Shown here piece by piece: positions 1 through 8,683 of a stretch of 64,000 nucleotides of DNA; within the stretch, counting starts at the first letter, position 1, and each line of letters begins with the position of its first letter. The DNA comes from JBAIYU01 sp036763085 (GTDB lineage Bacteria > Bacillota > Negativicutes > DSM-1736 > Dendrosporobacteraceae): the NCBI RefSeq assembly GCF_036763085.1, contig NZ_JBAIYU010000017.1:248001-312000 (forward strand). Reading direction: 5' to 3'. The notes below the pieces were generated by a model, which was not told where the DNA came from, made no database searches, and worked only from the letters and a program-made list of their open reading frames with translations. The position numbers and the translations under genes are program-made.

Positions 1-2
1 TG

Positions 3-533
3 CTGCGTAACTATCCCAATTTACATTACTCGATATCTGCAACTACCCGTTCACCGCGATTAGGTGAAACTAATGGCGTTAATTATTGGTTTACCTCGAA
101 AGATGATTTTCAAAATATGATTAGTAGGGACGAATTATTAGAATGGGCCGAAGTTTACGGAAATTACTATGGAACTCCTTGTCGTTACGTAAGTGAGTTA
201 TTAGATAGTGGTAAAGATGTAGTGTTGGAGATTGATACGCAGGGTGCAATGCAAGTAAAGAAAAAGTTTCCTCAAGGAGTTTTTATCTATATAGTACCAC
301 CGTCAATGGAAGAATTGGCTGATCGAATACATAAGAGAGGCACAGACTCTCTTGAAAGTATAAAAAGAAGATTAAGTTGTGCTAGTGCTGAGATGAATAA
401 GATTAATAGTTATAATTATGTTGTCGTAAATGATGAAGTTCCGGTTGCGGTTAGCAAAATAGGAGCAATTATCGTTGCCGAAAAATGCAATGTATCTAGA
501 AGCAGCGAATTATTAAAGCAAATTTGCAAATAA
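3..533 (+). CDS. gmk: Guanylate kinase, 3' part (gene begins before the window)
   Basis: This enzyme phosphorylates GMP to GDP with ATP in the cytoplasm. The frame is open from base 3, and the first in-window ATG (117) is internal. The translation opens within the GMP-binding region, with a YSISATTRSPR stretch followed by GVNYWF and then EWAEVYGNYYGTP, all hallmarks of guanylate kinase. The DIDTQGAMQV segment and the C-terminal lid/adenine-binding region (RIHKRGTDS, NYVVVND) are present. The N-terminal P-loop is outside the window. rpoZ follows after 26 bp and coaBC after that, the usual firmicute gmk-rpoZ-coaBC order, so these genes are probably co-transcribed. Confidence 0.96.
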   Translation: MRNYPNLHYSISATTRSPRLGETNGVNYWFTSKDDFQNMISRDELLEWAEVYGNYYGTPCRYVSELLDSGKDVVLEIDTQGAMQVKKKFPQGVFIYIVPPSMEELADRIHKRGTDSLESIKRRLSCASAEMNKINSYNYVVVNDEVPVAVSKIGAIIVAEKCNVSRSSELLKQICK

Positions 534-559
534 ACTATTTAGAATAGAGGGGGACATTA

Positions 560-766
560 ATGATACATCCATCATTAGACGTTCTTGTTGACAAAGTTGA
601 CAGTAAATATACTTTAGTTGTTCTTGCAGCAAAACGTGCTCGCGAGTTGATGAGCGGGGAGAATCCAACGGTTGAAAGTAAATCTAATAAACAAGTAACA
701 ATTGCATTAGAAGAAGTTGCTAGAGGTAAAGTAACTTATGAAAGAACGAAGACCGGAATTAAGTAG
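560..766 (+). CDS. rpoZ: DNA-directed RNA polymerase omega subunit
   Basis: This is the small RNA polymerase subunit that chaperones beta' and stabilises the core enzyme. At 68 aa it has the normal length for firmicute omega. The N-terminal MIHPSLDVLVDKVDSKYTLV and the helix containing AAKRARELMSG are the conserved omega core, followed by the KQVTIALEEVARGKV segment. The ATG is preceded by a strong GAGGGGG ribosome binding site. It sits between gmk and coaBC, and its 3' end lies just before the coaBC start, which suggests translational coupling. Confidence 0.96.
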   Translation: MIHPSLDVLVDKVDSKYTLVVLAAKRARELMSGENPTVESKSNKQVTIALEEVARGKVTYERTKTGIK

Positions 767-776
767 GGGGCAGTTC

Positions 777-1970
777 ATGTTAAAGGGAAAGAATATTGTT
801 GTAGGGGTGTCTGGTGGTATCGCTGCCTATAAAGCTGTGGATATCGTCAGTCGTCTGCGAAAGCAAGGTGCCGAAGTTTATGTGATTATGACATCTTCAG
901 CAACTAATTTTGTTACCCCTACAACCTTTCGTGAGATCAGTGCAAATCCGGTTGTAACGGATATGTGGGATGAACCTAAAAATTGGAATGTAGAGCATAT
1001 TGCCCTAGCAACAAAAGCTGATTTATTTTTAATAGCACCTGCTACTGCGAATATTATTGGTAAAGTCGCTAACGGTATTGCTGACGATATGTTATCTACA
1101 ACTATTATGGCAACAAAGGCTCCAGTGATTTTTGCTCCTGCCATGAATAGCAATATGTATTTAAATCCAATTGTTCAAAGTAATATTAAATCATTAACAG
1201 CGATTGGGTATACATTTATGGATCCAGATGTGGGAATGTTGGCTTGCGGTGTTGAAGGACCAGGCCGATTGCCAGAACCATCTGCAATTGTGGAGAGAGT
1301 CGTTTCCATGTTCGTAAGGTCAAATGACCTTTGTGGAAAAAAAATCCTTATAACTGCAGGCGGTACAATTGAGCCTATCGATCCAGTAAGATATATAGGA
1401 AACCGTTCTAGTGGTAAAATGGGATATGCTTTAGCAAAAGCTGCATTATCACGCGGTGCACAGGTAACATTGATTTCCGGTCCTACTAGCCTTCAACCTC
1501 CAACTGGAATTGACGTTAGATACATTGAAACTGCAGCTGAAATGCAAAATGCCGTCCTCGAAGAATTTAACGATTCAGATATTATAATTAAGGCTGCAGC
1601 GGTTGCAGATTATCGCCCTCAAGAGGTTGCCGTACAAAAAATTAAAAAAACTGGGGAGTCAATAACACTGACGTTGGTGAAGAACCCGGATATACTCTAT
1701 GAATTAGGTAAAATAAAAAAAGAACGTCAACTTTTAGTTGGTTTTGCTGCCGAGACACAAGATTTAATTGAAAATGCCATGTCAAAAATGACCAGAAAGA
1801 ATTTGGACATGATTGTAGCTAATGATGTAACTATGCCAGGCGCCGGTTTTAATTCAAATACTAATATTGTAAAACTAATATTTAAAGATGGCAGGATTGA
1901 AGAAATACCAAAAATGTCTAAAGATGCAATTGCAAGTATTATTTTGGAAAATATATTAAAATTGGGTTGA
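777..1970 (+). CDS. coaBC: Bifunctional phosphopantothenoylcysteine decarboxylase / phosphopantothenate-cysteine ligase
   Basis: This two-domain enzyme carries out steps 2 and 3 of coenzyme A synthesis. The N-terminal flavin-dependent CoaC domain shows SGGIAAYK (about residues 12-19), PAMNSNMY (about 121) and the active-site Cys loop GMLACGVEGPGRL (Cys about 157). The C-terminal CoaB ligase begins near residue 187 with KKILITAGGTIEPIDPVRYI, followed by NRSSGKMGYALA and the KNPDILYELG motif. The start at 777 was chosen because AGGGGG lies just upstream; a longer in-frame reading from 738 overlaps rpoZ and adds a non-conserved 13 residues. No clear terminator follows; the metK leader starts about 55 bp on. 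Confidence 0.95.
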   Translation: MLKGKNIVVGVSGGIAAYKAVDIVSRLRKQGAEVYVIMTSSATNFVTPTTFREISANPVVTDMWDEPKNWNVEHIALATKADLFLIAPATANIIGKVANGIADDMLSTTIMATKAPVIFAPAMNSNMYLNPIVQSNIKSLTAIGYTFMDPDVGMLACGVEGPGRLPEPSAIVERVVSMFVRSNDLCGKKILITAGGTIEPIDPVRYIGNRSSGKMGYALAKAALSRGAQVTLISGPTSLQPPTGIDVRYIETAAEMQNAVLEEFNDSDIIIKAAAVADYRPQEVAVQKIKKTGESITLTLVKNPDILYELGKIKKERQLLVGFAAETQDLIENAMSKMTRKNLDMIVANDVTMPGAGFNSNTNIVKLIFKDGRIEEIPKMSKDAIASIILENILKLG

Positions 1971-2024
1971 TTTTTCAACATCTATAACTTAAAATTGCAA
2001 TTAGTGGAAAAATACAATATTTAT

Positions 2025-2165
2025 TTACTCATCAAGAGTTGGTGGAGGGAATGGCCCTATGAAACCGCGGCAACCATTTTGCAATGTCAAAAACGGTGCC
2101 AATTCCTGCAGTAAAAAACTGCTAGATGGGAGTGCGACTTACTCTCCCGTACGGGAGTTTTTTTC
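2025..2165 (+). ncRNA. SAM-I (S-box) riboswitch leader of metK
   Basis: This is a cis-acting leader that binds S-adenosylmethionine and ends transcription before metK when SAM is plentiful. The conserved core is visible: CTCATCAAGAGTTGGTGGAG at about 2028-2047, then the GGCCCTATGAAACC and GGCAACC segments and GGTGCCAATTCCTGCAG near 2095-2111. The element is followed by a G+C-rich hairpin and a T-run at 2142-2165. Metabolic context (metK, SAM synthetase) matches. A weak candidate promoter, TTGCAA at 1995 with TATTTA 17 bp on, would start RNA almost at the aptamer. Confidence 0.95.
2142..2165 (+). terminator. Riboswitch-controlled terminator before metK
   Basis: A stem CTCCCGT/ACGGGAG at 2142-2157 is followed directly by seven T. 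The upstream GGGAGT at about 2129 can compete for CTCCC, which is the expected antiterminator arrangement of an S-box leader. Confidence 0.85.
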
Positions 2166-2193
2166 TTGATTATTGTAAACAGGGGGTATAATT

Positions 2194-3384
2194 GTGGAGA
2201 ATAAACGTGTGTTATTCACATCAGAATCTGTTACGGAGGGTCATCCGGATAAAATTGCTGACCAAATTTCTGATAGTGTATTAGACGCCATTTTGGCAAA
2301 AGATCCTATGGGTCGAGTCGCTTGTGAAACTCTTGTAACTACTGGATTAGTCCATGTAGTAGGCGAAATTACAACAAAATGTTATGTTGATATTCCTAAA
2401 ATTGTCCGCGAAACTATAAGAAATATTGGTTATACTAGGGCGAAATTTGGTTTTGATTCTGATACTTGCGGTGTTATGACATCAATAGGCGAACAATCGG
2501 CAGATATCGCAATGGGGGTCGATAAAGCACTTGAGGCTAAACAAGGTGAAATGGAAGATATCGAAGCAATTGGTGCCGGTGACCAAGGTATGATGTTTGG
2601 CTACGCCACCAATGAAACCCCAGAATATATGCCTTTACCTATTTCGCTAGCACACAAATTGGCAAAACGCTTATCTGATGTCCGTAAAAATGAGGAAGTG
2701 ACATATCTACGTCCTGATGGAAAGACTCAAGTTACTGTTGAATATTTAAACGGAAAACCTGAACGTGTTGATACAATTGTTATATCGACTCAGCATAGCC
2801 CCGAGGTTGATTTAGCAACAATAAAAAAAGATATGCTGGAAAAAGTTATTAAACCGATTGTGCCGGCAGAATTACTAGATGATAACACTAAATATTATAT
2901 TAATCCAACAGGTCGGTTTGTTGTAGGTGGGCCTCAAGGAGATGCTGGACTGACTGGCCGTAAGATTATTGTTGATACTTATGGCGGTATGGCTCGCCAT
3001 GGAGGAGGCGCTTTCTCTGGCAAAGATCCAACAAAGGTTGACCGCTCAGCTGCTTATGCCGCTCGATATGTGGCTAAAAATGTTGTAGCGGCGGGCTTGG
3101 CAGATAAATGTGAAATCCAACTTGCTTATGCTATTGGAGTAGCTCATCCTGTCTCAATAATGATAGAAACTTTTGGAACTGCTAAAATAGATGAAAAATT
3201 AATAGTTAAACTAATTGAAAAACATTTTGATTTAAGACCTGCTGGGATTATCAAATCCTTAGATTTAAGACGTCCTATATATCGTCAGGCTGCAGCTTAC
3301 GGACATTTTGGCCGAACTGATATTGATTTGCCATGGGAAAGACTTGATAAGGCAGAAATATTACGTAAAGAAGCGAAAAATTAA
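2194..3384 (+). CDS. metK: S-adenosylmethionine synthetase
   Basis: This enzyme makes S-adenosylmethionine from methionine and ATP, feeding methylation, radical-SAM chemistry and polyamine-type reactions. At 396 aa it is full length. Diagnostic motifs are GHPDKIADQISD near the N-terminus, GAGDQGMMFGYA (about residues 129-140), the P-loop-like GGGAFSGKDPTKVDRSAAY (about 270-288) and a C-terminal RRPIYRQAAAYGHFG. The start is GTG with a GGGGG site 10 bp upstream. It is preceded by an S-box riboswitch and is therefore SAM-repressed. The salvage operon at 41.8-46.9 kb handles the by-products of the SAM made here. Confidence 0.97.
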   Translation: MENKRVLFTSESVTEGHPDKIADQISDSVLDAILAKDPMGRVACETLVTTGLVHVVGEITTKCYVDIPKIVRETIRNIGYTRAKFGFDSDTCGVMTSIGEQSADIAMGVDKALEAKQGEMEDIEAIGAGDQGMMFGYATNETPEYMPLPISLAHKLAKRLSDVRKNEEVTYLRPDGKTQVTVEYLNGKPERVDTIVISTQHSPEVDLATIKKDMLEKVIKPIVPAELLDDNTKYYINPTGRFVVGGPQGDAGLTGRKIIVDTYGGMARHGGGAFSGKDPTKVDRSAAYAARYVAKNVVAAGLADKCEIQLAYAIGVAHPVSIMIETFGTAKIDEKLIVKLIEKHFDLRPAGIIKSLDLRRPIYRQAAAYGHFGRTDIDLPWERLDKAEILRKEAKN

Positions 3385-3451
3385 TTTTAAAAATTATATT
3401 GGTAATACTAACTTTGCTAGACTCAATTATTGTCAAGGAGGTTAGTGTTAC

Positions 3452-3667
3452 ATGGCTAGTAAAAAGACAGTATATACAGTCGGAGGTTTAAAGGGCAATC
3501 ATTGTCGAGACCGGATTGAGCATACGCTGTCGCATCTGCCTGGTGTTACTAATGTTGATGTTAATGTTGGATCTAAAAAAGTTAATGTCGCTTATGACCC
3601 AGATGTTATTGCCAGTGGATATATTGAAGAGACTTTACAAACTTTAGGCTATTCAATACAGGGTTAG
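3452..3667 (+). CDS. Heavy-metal-associated (HMA) domain protein lacking a complete CxxC
   Basis: This is a 71-aa single-domain protein with the ferredoxin-like HMA fold signature of CopZ-type chaperones: a beta strand TVYTVGGL, then HTLSHLPGVTNVDVNVGSKK and VAYDPDVI, ending with ETLQTLGYSI. In functional copper chaperones the loop reads GMxCxxC; here it reads GNHCRDR, so only one of the two metal-binding cysteines is present. Metal binding may be lost or use a different ligand set (His-Cys). It has a good AAGGAGG site and follows metK by 67 bp. The fold assignment is confident; the function is unknown. Confidence 0.75.
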   Translation: MASKKTVYTVGGLKGNHCRDRIEHTLSHLPGVTNVDVNVGSKKVNVAYDPDVIASGYIEETLQTLGYSIQG

Positions 3668-3676
3668 GTGTAGAAT

Positions 3677-3781
3677 ATGAAATTGCACTTTGCACCTTTT
3701 GCTCGGTCTCGCGTTAAACGTTACTTTAAGCGTTTGCCTATGGATTCAGGTGTTTATTGGGATAATTTTGACGTCTGTTAA
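3677..3781 (+). CDS. Possible 34-aa small protein
   Basis: A short ATG frame begins 9 bp after the HMA gene stop and encodes 34 residues rich in Arg, Lys and aromatic residues (RSRVKRYFKRLP, then VYWDNFDVC), ending in Cys. No good ribosome binding site is visible apart from translational coupling with the upstream gene. It is followed by a terminator at 3821. It is not recognised; it may be a real small protein or a chance frame. Confidence 0.25.
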   Translation: MKLHFAPFARSRVKRYFKRLPMDSGVYWDNFDVC

Positions 3782-3820
3782 TAATTAATCCTTAGTGTAA
3801 AACTAAAATAATTTTTAATT

Positions 3821-3850
3821 AGGGGACTCAAATTGAGCCCCCTTTGTTTT
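3821..3850 (+). terminator. Intrinsic terminator after the metK-HMA unit
   Basis: The inverted repeat GGGGACTCAA/TTGAGCCCC is followed by CTTTGTTTT. It lies in the roughly 200-bp gap before priA, which otherwise holds only a second hairpin. Confidence 0.8.
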
Positions 3851-3871
3851 CATAAATAAATAGTTTTTAAT

Positions 3872-3894
3872 ACTCGGCACATGCCGAGTTTTCT
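3872..3894 (+). terminator. Second hairpin before priA
   Basis: ACTCGGCA-CA-TGCCGAGT is an 8-bp stem with a 2-base loop, followed by TTTTCT. It is a probable backup terminator. The rest of the gap (3895-3984) shows no other feature. Confidence 0.6.
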
Positions 3895-3984
3895 AATATA
3901 ATAATGGATATACAAGTCATTAAAGGCGAAAAATCGTAATCTAGAAATTAGGATGATTCGAAGGTTAGATTAGTGGTGATGAAG

Positions 3985-6402
3985 ATGAGTAAGATAGTTC
4001 AAGTAATGGTAAATATTCCAACGAAAACAATCACTAAGCCCTTTTCATACTCTTTACCAGAACAGCTAGGATACGTGGTTGCAGGATGGCGTGTTTTAGT
4101 ACCATTTGGTAATCGAAAACTTGAAGGATTTGTAATTGGAATGGAAGATGGACCAATAGAAGGATTGAAAGAAGTAATAGAGGTTTTGGATGATCATCCT
4201 TGGTTTGATAAAAATATGTTTCAGACAGCTCATTGGATTAGTGGTTATTATCTATGTAGTTTAGCCGAAGCTTTACGGCTGTTTATACCTGGTAAAACAG
4301 GTATAAAAACTTTTGTTGAGTATAGAGCGGGCTCTGATAATAATTATGATTATGTAGCATCTTTGCTAGCAAAAAAATCAGAACATTATTTGGCACTATT
4401 TAAATATATAGCTGATTATGGTCCTTTAAGTATTCAACAAATTTTAAGGAAGTTTTCAACTGATAATACTAAAGAACTAAGCTACCTAGTTAGTAAAAAT
4501 ATAATTATAAAAGAATATAGGGCGAATAAACAAGGCAGAGCAAAATATGAAACAATATTTAGCTTAGGCATGCCTCATGAAGAGGCTCAAAAGTTTATAC
4601 AGAAATCGGGCAAAGCAGCTCAGCAACGAATAGTAGCTGCTTTATTGTGTAAGAGTGAATTAACAGGTGATGATTTAAAAGAGTTGAAGATTAGCCCCGA
4701 TACAATAAAACGAGCAGTTGCATCGGGATTAATAGTCGCCGAAAAAAAGAGAGTCATTCGGGATAGTTATGCTTGCATTGATGTCAAGAACGCTAATATT
4801 GACTTAAATGATCTGCAAAAGAATGTATTAGCTAAGATACTGCCTTTCACCCAAAAAAGACAGTACCAATCTTTCTTACTTCGTGGCATCACCGGTAGTG
4901 GTAAAACACAAGTATATTTAGAGACTGTAGCGCAAATAAGAAGATTAGGACGACAGGCAATAGTTTTAGTTCCGGAAATAGCACTGACAAGCCAAATAGT
5001 TGCTCGATTCAAAGCTCGCTTTGGTAATGATGTTGTAGTTATGCATAGCAAACTTACATTAAACGAGCGAAATGATGCAATCGTAAGATTAAAAACTGGC
5101 CAAGCTGGAATAGTAATCGGGGCTCGTTCAGCAATTTTTGCGCCTATCGATGATCTAGGAGCAATCATTATTGATGAAGAACATGAGTTTACCTATAAAC
5201 AAGAGGAAAGCCCGAGATACCACGCTAGAGAAGTTGCTTTTAGGCGTGCTGAGCTAGCTAACGCTGTTGTAGTACTCGGAAGTGCAACACCATCAATCGA
5301 AACATACTTCGGGGCAATTCAAGGGAAACACACTTTGCTTGAGATGCTTGACCGGGTTGATGGGGCGAAATTACCTACAATAGATTTAGTCGATATGCGT
5401 GAAGAACTACGAATAGGAAGAAGGAATGTCATATCGTTGCCACTACAAAATCTAATAAGAGGTACTATTGAACGTGGTGAGCAGGTAATAATATTATTAA
5501 ATCGTCGAGGGCATTCTACTTTTGTTATGTGCAGAGAATGCGGTCATGTTATGTGTTGTGAGCAATGCGCAGTATCGCTTGTTTACCATAAAAGTGGGAT
5601 GCTTCGCTGTCATTATTGTCAGTCGAGTGCAAGTTCACCTGATGTTTGTCCTTGCTGTTCTAGCAGATATATTCGCTATTTTGGTACTGGAACCCAAAAA
5701 CTAGAGGAAGAGTTGTTAAAGATATACCCGGATGCAAGGATTATTCGAATGGACCAGGACACTACAGGGGGAAAACTATCACATGATCGCATTCTAGAAG
5801 CGTTTTCGCGTGGTGAATATGATATTTTACTTGGCACCCAAATGGTAGCAAAAGGACACGATATAAAAAATGTAACTGCGGTTGGTATTATAACTGCTGA
5901 CTCAATTTTAAACTTACCTGATTTTAGAGCGGCTGAAAGAGCATTTTCATTAATTACTCAGGCTGCGGGTAGAGCGGGGCGGGGCGATATTGGCGGGAGG
6001 GCTATTATACAGACTTATAGTCCGGAGCATTATGCTATAGAAGAAGGGGCAAAGCAAAGTTATATAGGTTTTTATGAAAAAGAAATTAGTTTCCGTAAAG
6101 CCTTGTTTTATCCTCCTTTCAGTAAAATATTAAAGATTACTGTAACAGCAACTAATGAGACAGATGTTCATAGAAAGGCTGAATCAGTAACTTCAGAAAT
6201 ACGCTCCGCATTGAAAGGTGAAGACAATTTACAAATATTAGGTCCCTTCGTAGCACCGATAGCCAAAATTAATAATATTTTTAGAATGAATATACTTATT
6301 AAGGCATTAGGTACTGACAATATAAAAAAACAGCTTATTAGTTTAGAACTTCATACACGCGCTGATATTTCAATTGATATTGATCCGTTAAATGTTATGT
6401 AG
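3985..6402 (+). CDS. priA: Primosomal protein N' (PriA replication-restart helicase)
   Basis: This is a 3'-5' superfamily 2 DNA helicase that reloads the replisome at collapsed forks. At about 805 aa it has the full domain set. An N-terminal 3'-DNA-binding domain (KPFSYSLPEQLGYVVAGWRV) is followed by Walker A GITGSGKTQVY (about residue 300) and Walker B DEEHEFTYKQ (about 395). Eight zinc-binding cysteines, CRECGH, CCEQC, CHYC and CPCC, lie at about 515-565. Helicase motifs TGTQKLEEEL, GTQMVAKGHD and QAAGRAGRGD complete the set. The start at 3985 is preferred because GGTGA lies 5 bp upstream; in-frame GTG/ATG codons at 3973-3979 are alternatives. Confidence 0.96.
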   Translation: MSKIVQVMVNIPTKTITKPFSYSLPEQLGYVVAGWRVLVPFGNRKLEGFVIGMEDGPIEGLKEVIEVLDDHPWFDKNMFQTAHWISGYYLCSLAEALRLFIPGKTGIKTFVEYRAGSDNNYDYVASLLAKKSEHYLALFKYIADYGPLSIQQILRKFSTDNTKELSYLVSKNIIIKEYRANKQGRAKYETIFSLGMPHEEAQKFIQKSGKAAQQRIVAALLCKSELTGDDLKELKISPDTIKRAVASGLIVAEKKRVIRDSYACIDVKNANIDLNDLQKNVLAKILPFTQKRQYQSFLLRGITGSGKTQVYLETVAQIRRLGRQAIVLVPEIALTSQIVARFKARFGNDVVVMHSKLTLNERNDAIVRLKTGQAGIVIGARSAIFAPIDDLGAIIIDEEHEFTYKQEESPRYHAREVAFRRAELANAVVVLGSATPSIETYFGAIQGKHTLLEMLDRVDGAKLPTIDLVDMREELRIGRRNVISLPLQNLIRGTIERGEQVIILLNRRGHSTFVMCRECGHVMCCEQCAVSLVYHKSGMLRCHYCQSSASSPDVCPCCSSRYIRYFGTGTQKLEEELLKIYPDARIIRMDQDTTGGKLSHDRILEAFSRGEYDILLGTQMVAKGHDIKNVTAVGIITADSILNLPDFRAAERAFSLITQAAGRAGRGDIGGRAIIQTYSPEHYAIEEGAKQSYIGFYEKEISFRKALFYPPFSKILKITVTATNETDVHRKAESVTSEIRSALKGEDNLQILGPFVAPIAKINNIFRMNILIKALGTDNIKKQLISLELHTRADISIDIDPLNVM

Positions 6403-6494
6403 AGACTGATGGTTTATAACTAATGGCTTTTTACTGGTTTATATGATAAAATTTGGGCAATGATTGAACAATATGGTAATGGGGAGGTATATTT

Positions 6495-6947
6495 ATGGCT
6501 GTATTAGAAATAAAGAAGGCAGGGGATAAAGTCTTAAAAGAACAGTGCTCTGCAGTCGCTAGAATAGATCGTAAAATCAAGCAGTTACTTGATGATATGG
6601 CAGAGACGATGTATGATGCGGATGGGGTTGGCCTTGCTGCTCCGCAGGTTGGCGTATCACTTAAAATAATTGTTATTGATGTGGGAAATGGAATAATTGA
6701 GCTTATCAATCCAATTATTGTGGAAAAAGAGGGGGAAGAAAAGGGAACCGAAGGTTGTCTTAGTATCCCTGGGATTTATGGTGAAGTTGAGCGTTCGAGT
6801 AAAGTAGTAGTTGAGGGGCTTAATCGTAATGGAAAGAAAGAACGAATTATTGGTACTGGATTGCTAGCACGAGCTCTTCAACATGAAATGGACCATCTAG
6901 ATGGGGTGCTATTTATAGACCGAGCTCAAACAATTTGTAAGAGGTAA
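6495..6947 (+). CDS. def: Peptide deformylase
   Basis: This metal-dependent hydrolase removes the N-formyl group from nascent proteins at the ribosome. At 150 aa it is a compact type. The three signature motifs are present: GVGLAAPQVG (about residues 43-52), EGCLSIPG (about 89-96, with the metal-ligand Cys) and QHEMDHLDG (about 128-136, with two His ligands and the catalytic Glu). The ATG has a GGGGAGGT site. It is followed after 5 bp by fmt, the enzyme that adds the formyl group to Met-tRNA. Confidence 0.97.
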   Translation: MAVLEIKKAGDKVLKEQCSAVARIDRKIKQLLDDMAETMYDADGVGLAAPQVGVSLKIIVIDVGNGIIELINPIIVEKEGEEKGTEGCLSIPGIYGEVERSSKVVVEGLNRNGKKERIIGTGLLARALQHEMDHLDGVLFIDRAQTICKR

Positions 6948-6952
6948 GAGAC

Positions 6953-7894
6953 ATGAATAACTTACGTGTAGTTTTTATGGGAACGCCAGACTTTGCAGTC
7001 CCATGCTTAGAAATGCTTGTTAAAGAAAAATACGAAGTTGTAGCTGTAGTGACTCAGCCAGACCGACCCAAAGGGCGTGGGCAAAAGCTAATGCCATCGC
7101 CAGTAAAAGAGTTCGCTCTGAATAATGGACTTCAGGTTATACAGCCTGCAAAAATTAAAACACCAGAATTTGAACATAAGTTGTCCGAGCTAAACCCGGA
7201 TATAATTATAGTAGTTGCTTTTGGACAAATTTTATCAAAACGAATTTTAGAAATACCACCTTTAGGCTGTATAAATGTTCATGCGTCGCTATTGCCGCGC
7301 TATCGCGGAGCTGCCCCGATACATTGGGCGGTTATTAACGGCGAAACCTCAACCGGTGTTACGACAATGTTTATGGATGTAGGTTTAGATACGGGTGATA
7401 TGATATTAAAAGCTGAAATAGCTATAAGTGATAGCGATAATACAGGAGATATTCATGATAAGCTGAAAGAGTTGGGTGCAATTACTTTGAGAGACACCAT
7501 GACATTAGTTCAGCAGCAAAAAGTTAAGCGTGTTCCACAAAACGTTGATGAAGCTACTTATGCACCTTTACTAAATAAAGATATTGAAAAAATTGATTGG
7601 AATCTTTCAGCTACCCAAATACATAACTTAGTTCGTGGATTAAATCCTTGGCCTGGTGCCTATTGTCTTTATCAGAATAAAATTCTAAAGATATGGCGTA
7701 CCCGAGTTCACGAAGCCGATGTATCTACGAGTAGACCAGGCAGGGTGATGATGGTTACAAACGAGGGAATTTTAATTGAGGCTGGTAGAGGGGTAATAGA
7801 AATTTTAGAACTTCAGCCTGAAAGTAAAAAACGAATGCTAGCACGTGATTGTGCCTGCGGTTATTGTATAAACGTTGGTGAGATTTTTGGTTAA
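6953..7894 (+). CDS. fmt: Methionyl-tRNA formyltransferase
   Basis: It transfers a formyl group from 10-formyl-tetrahydrofolate to initiator Met-tRNA. At 313 aa it is full length. The N-terminal Rossmann-type hydrolase fold starts VVFMGTPDFAVPCLEML and carries the folate-site signature SLLPRYRGAAPIHWAVINGE at about residues 111-130. The C-terminal OB-like tRNA-binding domain starts around residue 205 (QIHNLVRGLNPWPGAYC). It is tightly linked to def (5 bp) and to the downstream DUF116 gene (12 bp), so one transcript is likely. Confidence 0.97.
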   Translation: MNNLRVVFMGTPDFAVPCLEMLVKEKYEVVAVVTQPDRPKGRGQKLMPSPVKEFALNNGLQVIQPAKIKTPEFEHKLSELNPDIIIVVAFGQILSKRILEIPPLGCINVHASLLPRYRGAAPIHWAVINGETSTGVTTMFMDVGLDTGDMILKAEIAISDSDNTGDIHDKLKELGAITLRDTMTLVQQQKVKRVPQNVDEATYAPLLNKDIEKIDWNLSATQIHNLVRGLNPWPGAYCLYQNKILKIWRTRVHEADVSTSRPGRVMMVTNEGILIEAGRGVIEILELQPESKKRMLARDCACGYCINVGEIFG

Positions 7895-7906
7895 GAAGGT
7901 GAAGTC

Positions 7907-8668
7907 ATGACAGAAGTTGTGCCTAGACCCAAAAAACGTTTATTTATAGTGCTAATTATATTAAGTCTGCTGGTTGCCTGTATATCTACATATGCTGTGT
8001 GGATGGTAAGCTCTGCAGGATTAGCTAGCATAAGTAGATATTTGCCGACAATCTTGGGCACTATATTAGTGGTGACACTGGTAGCAGTAGCGAGCGGTAT
8101 TATTGGTGTAATTTTTGCGATTTTAGGATTCGCTACTCCTAGTGTTTTTCAGGGGCTTGCATGGTCTGCGATAAATCTATTATTTCCTCTCGCAATAAGA
8201 ATAGGTAAGTTAATAGATCTAGATAAAGAGCGAGTAGAGCGATCTTTTATCGAAGTTAGCAACCATCTGATACGTAGTAAAAATGTAAAGGTTAAACCAG
8301 AAAAATTACTTATTCTCACACCTCATTGTATACAGCAAGATAGTTGCCCCTATAAGATTACGCGCGATGTAAATAACTGCAAAGCTTGCGGAAACTGCCA
8401 AGTAGGTGAACTATTGAAATTATCACAAACGCTAGGGTTTCATTTTGCGGTAGTTACAGGCGGTACGTTAGCACGCAAGGTTATTAAGACGTTGAGGCCA
8501 CATGCTGTGTTGGCTATAGCTTGCGAGCGTGATCTTACAAGTGGAATTCAGGACGTGTATCCTCTTCCGGTAATTGGGGTTATAAATGAAAGACCATTTG
8601 GTCCTTGTTGTAATACAAAGGTGGACATGCATAATGTTGAAAGTGTTATTAAGGAATTTTTGCGGTAA
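7907..8668 (+). CDS. DUF116 membrane protein with cysteine-rich C-terminal domain
   Basis: This is a 253-aa protein. Two hydrophobic segments (about residues 13-35 and 46-75, with a further amphipathic stretch to about 95) anchor it in the membrane. The cytoplasmic DUF116 domain carries conserved cysteines: HCIQQDSCPYK, then NCKACGNCQVGELL, then VTGGTLARK, AIACERDL and RPFGPCCNT. The spacing of the Cys pairs suggests an iron-sulfur or zinc site, but no reaction is established for the family. It sits inside a translation-related run between fmt and rsmB, as it often does in clostridia-like genomes; whether it acts in that process is unknown. Confidence 0.85.
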   Translation: MTEVVPRPKKRLFIVLIILSLLVACISTYAVWMVSSAGLASISRYLPTILGTILVVTLVAVASGIIGVIFAILGFATPSVFQGLAWSAINLLFPLAIRIGKLIDLDKERVERSFIEVSNHLIRSKNVKVKPEKLLILTPHCIQQDSCPYKITRDVNNCKACGNCQVGELLKLSQTLGFHFAVVTGGTLARKVIKTLRPHAVLAIACERDLTSGIQDVYPLPVIGVINERPFGPCCNTKVDMHNVESVIKEFLR

Positions 8669-8683
8669 TTAGTAGGTGATAAT

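Noticed and set aside
1727..1981. Antisense frame over coaBC, and similar long antisense frames elsewhere
   Set aside because: These are shadows of strongly conserved genes on the other strand and have no family signature or ribosome binding site.
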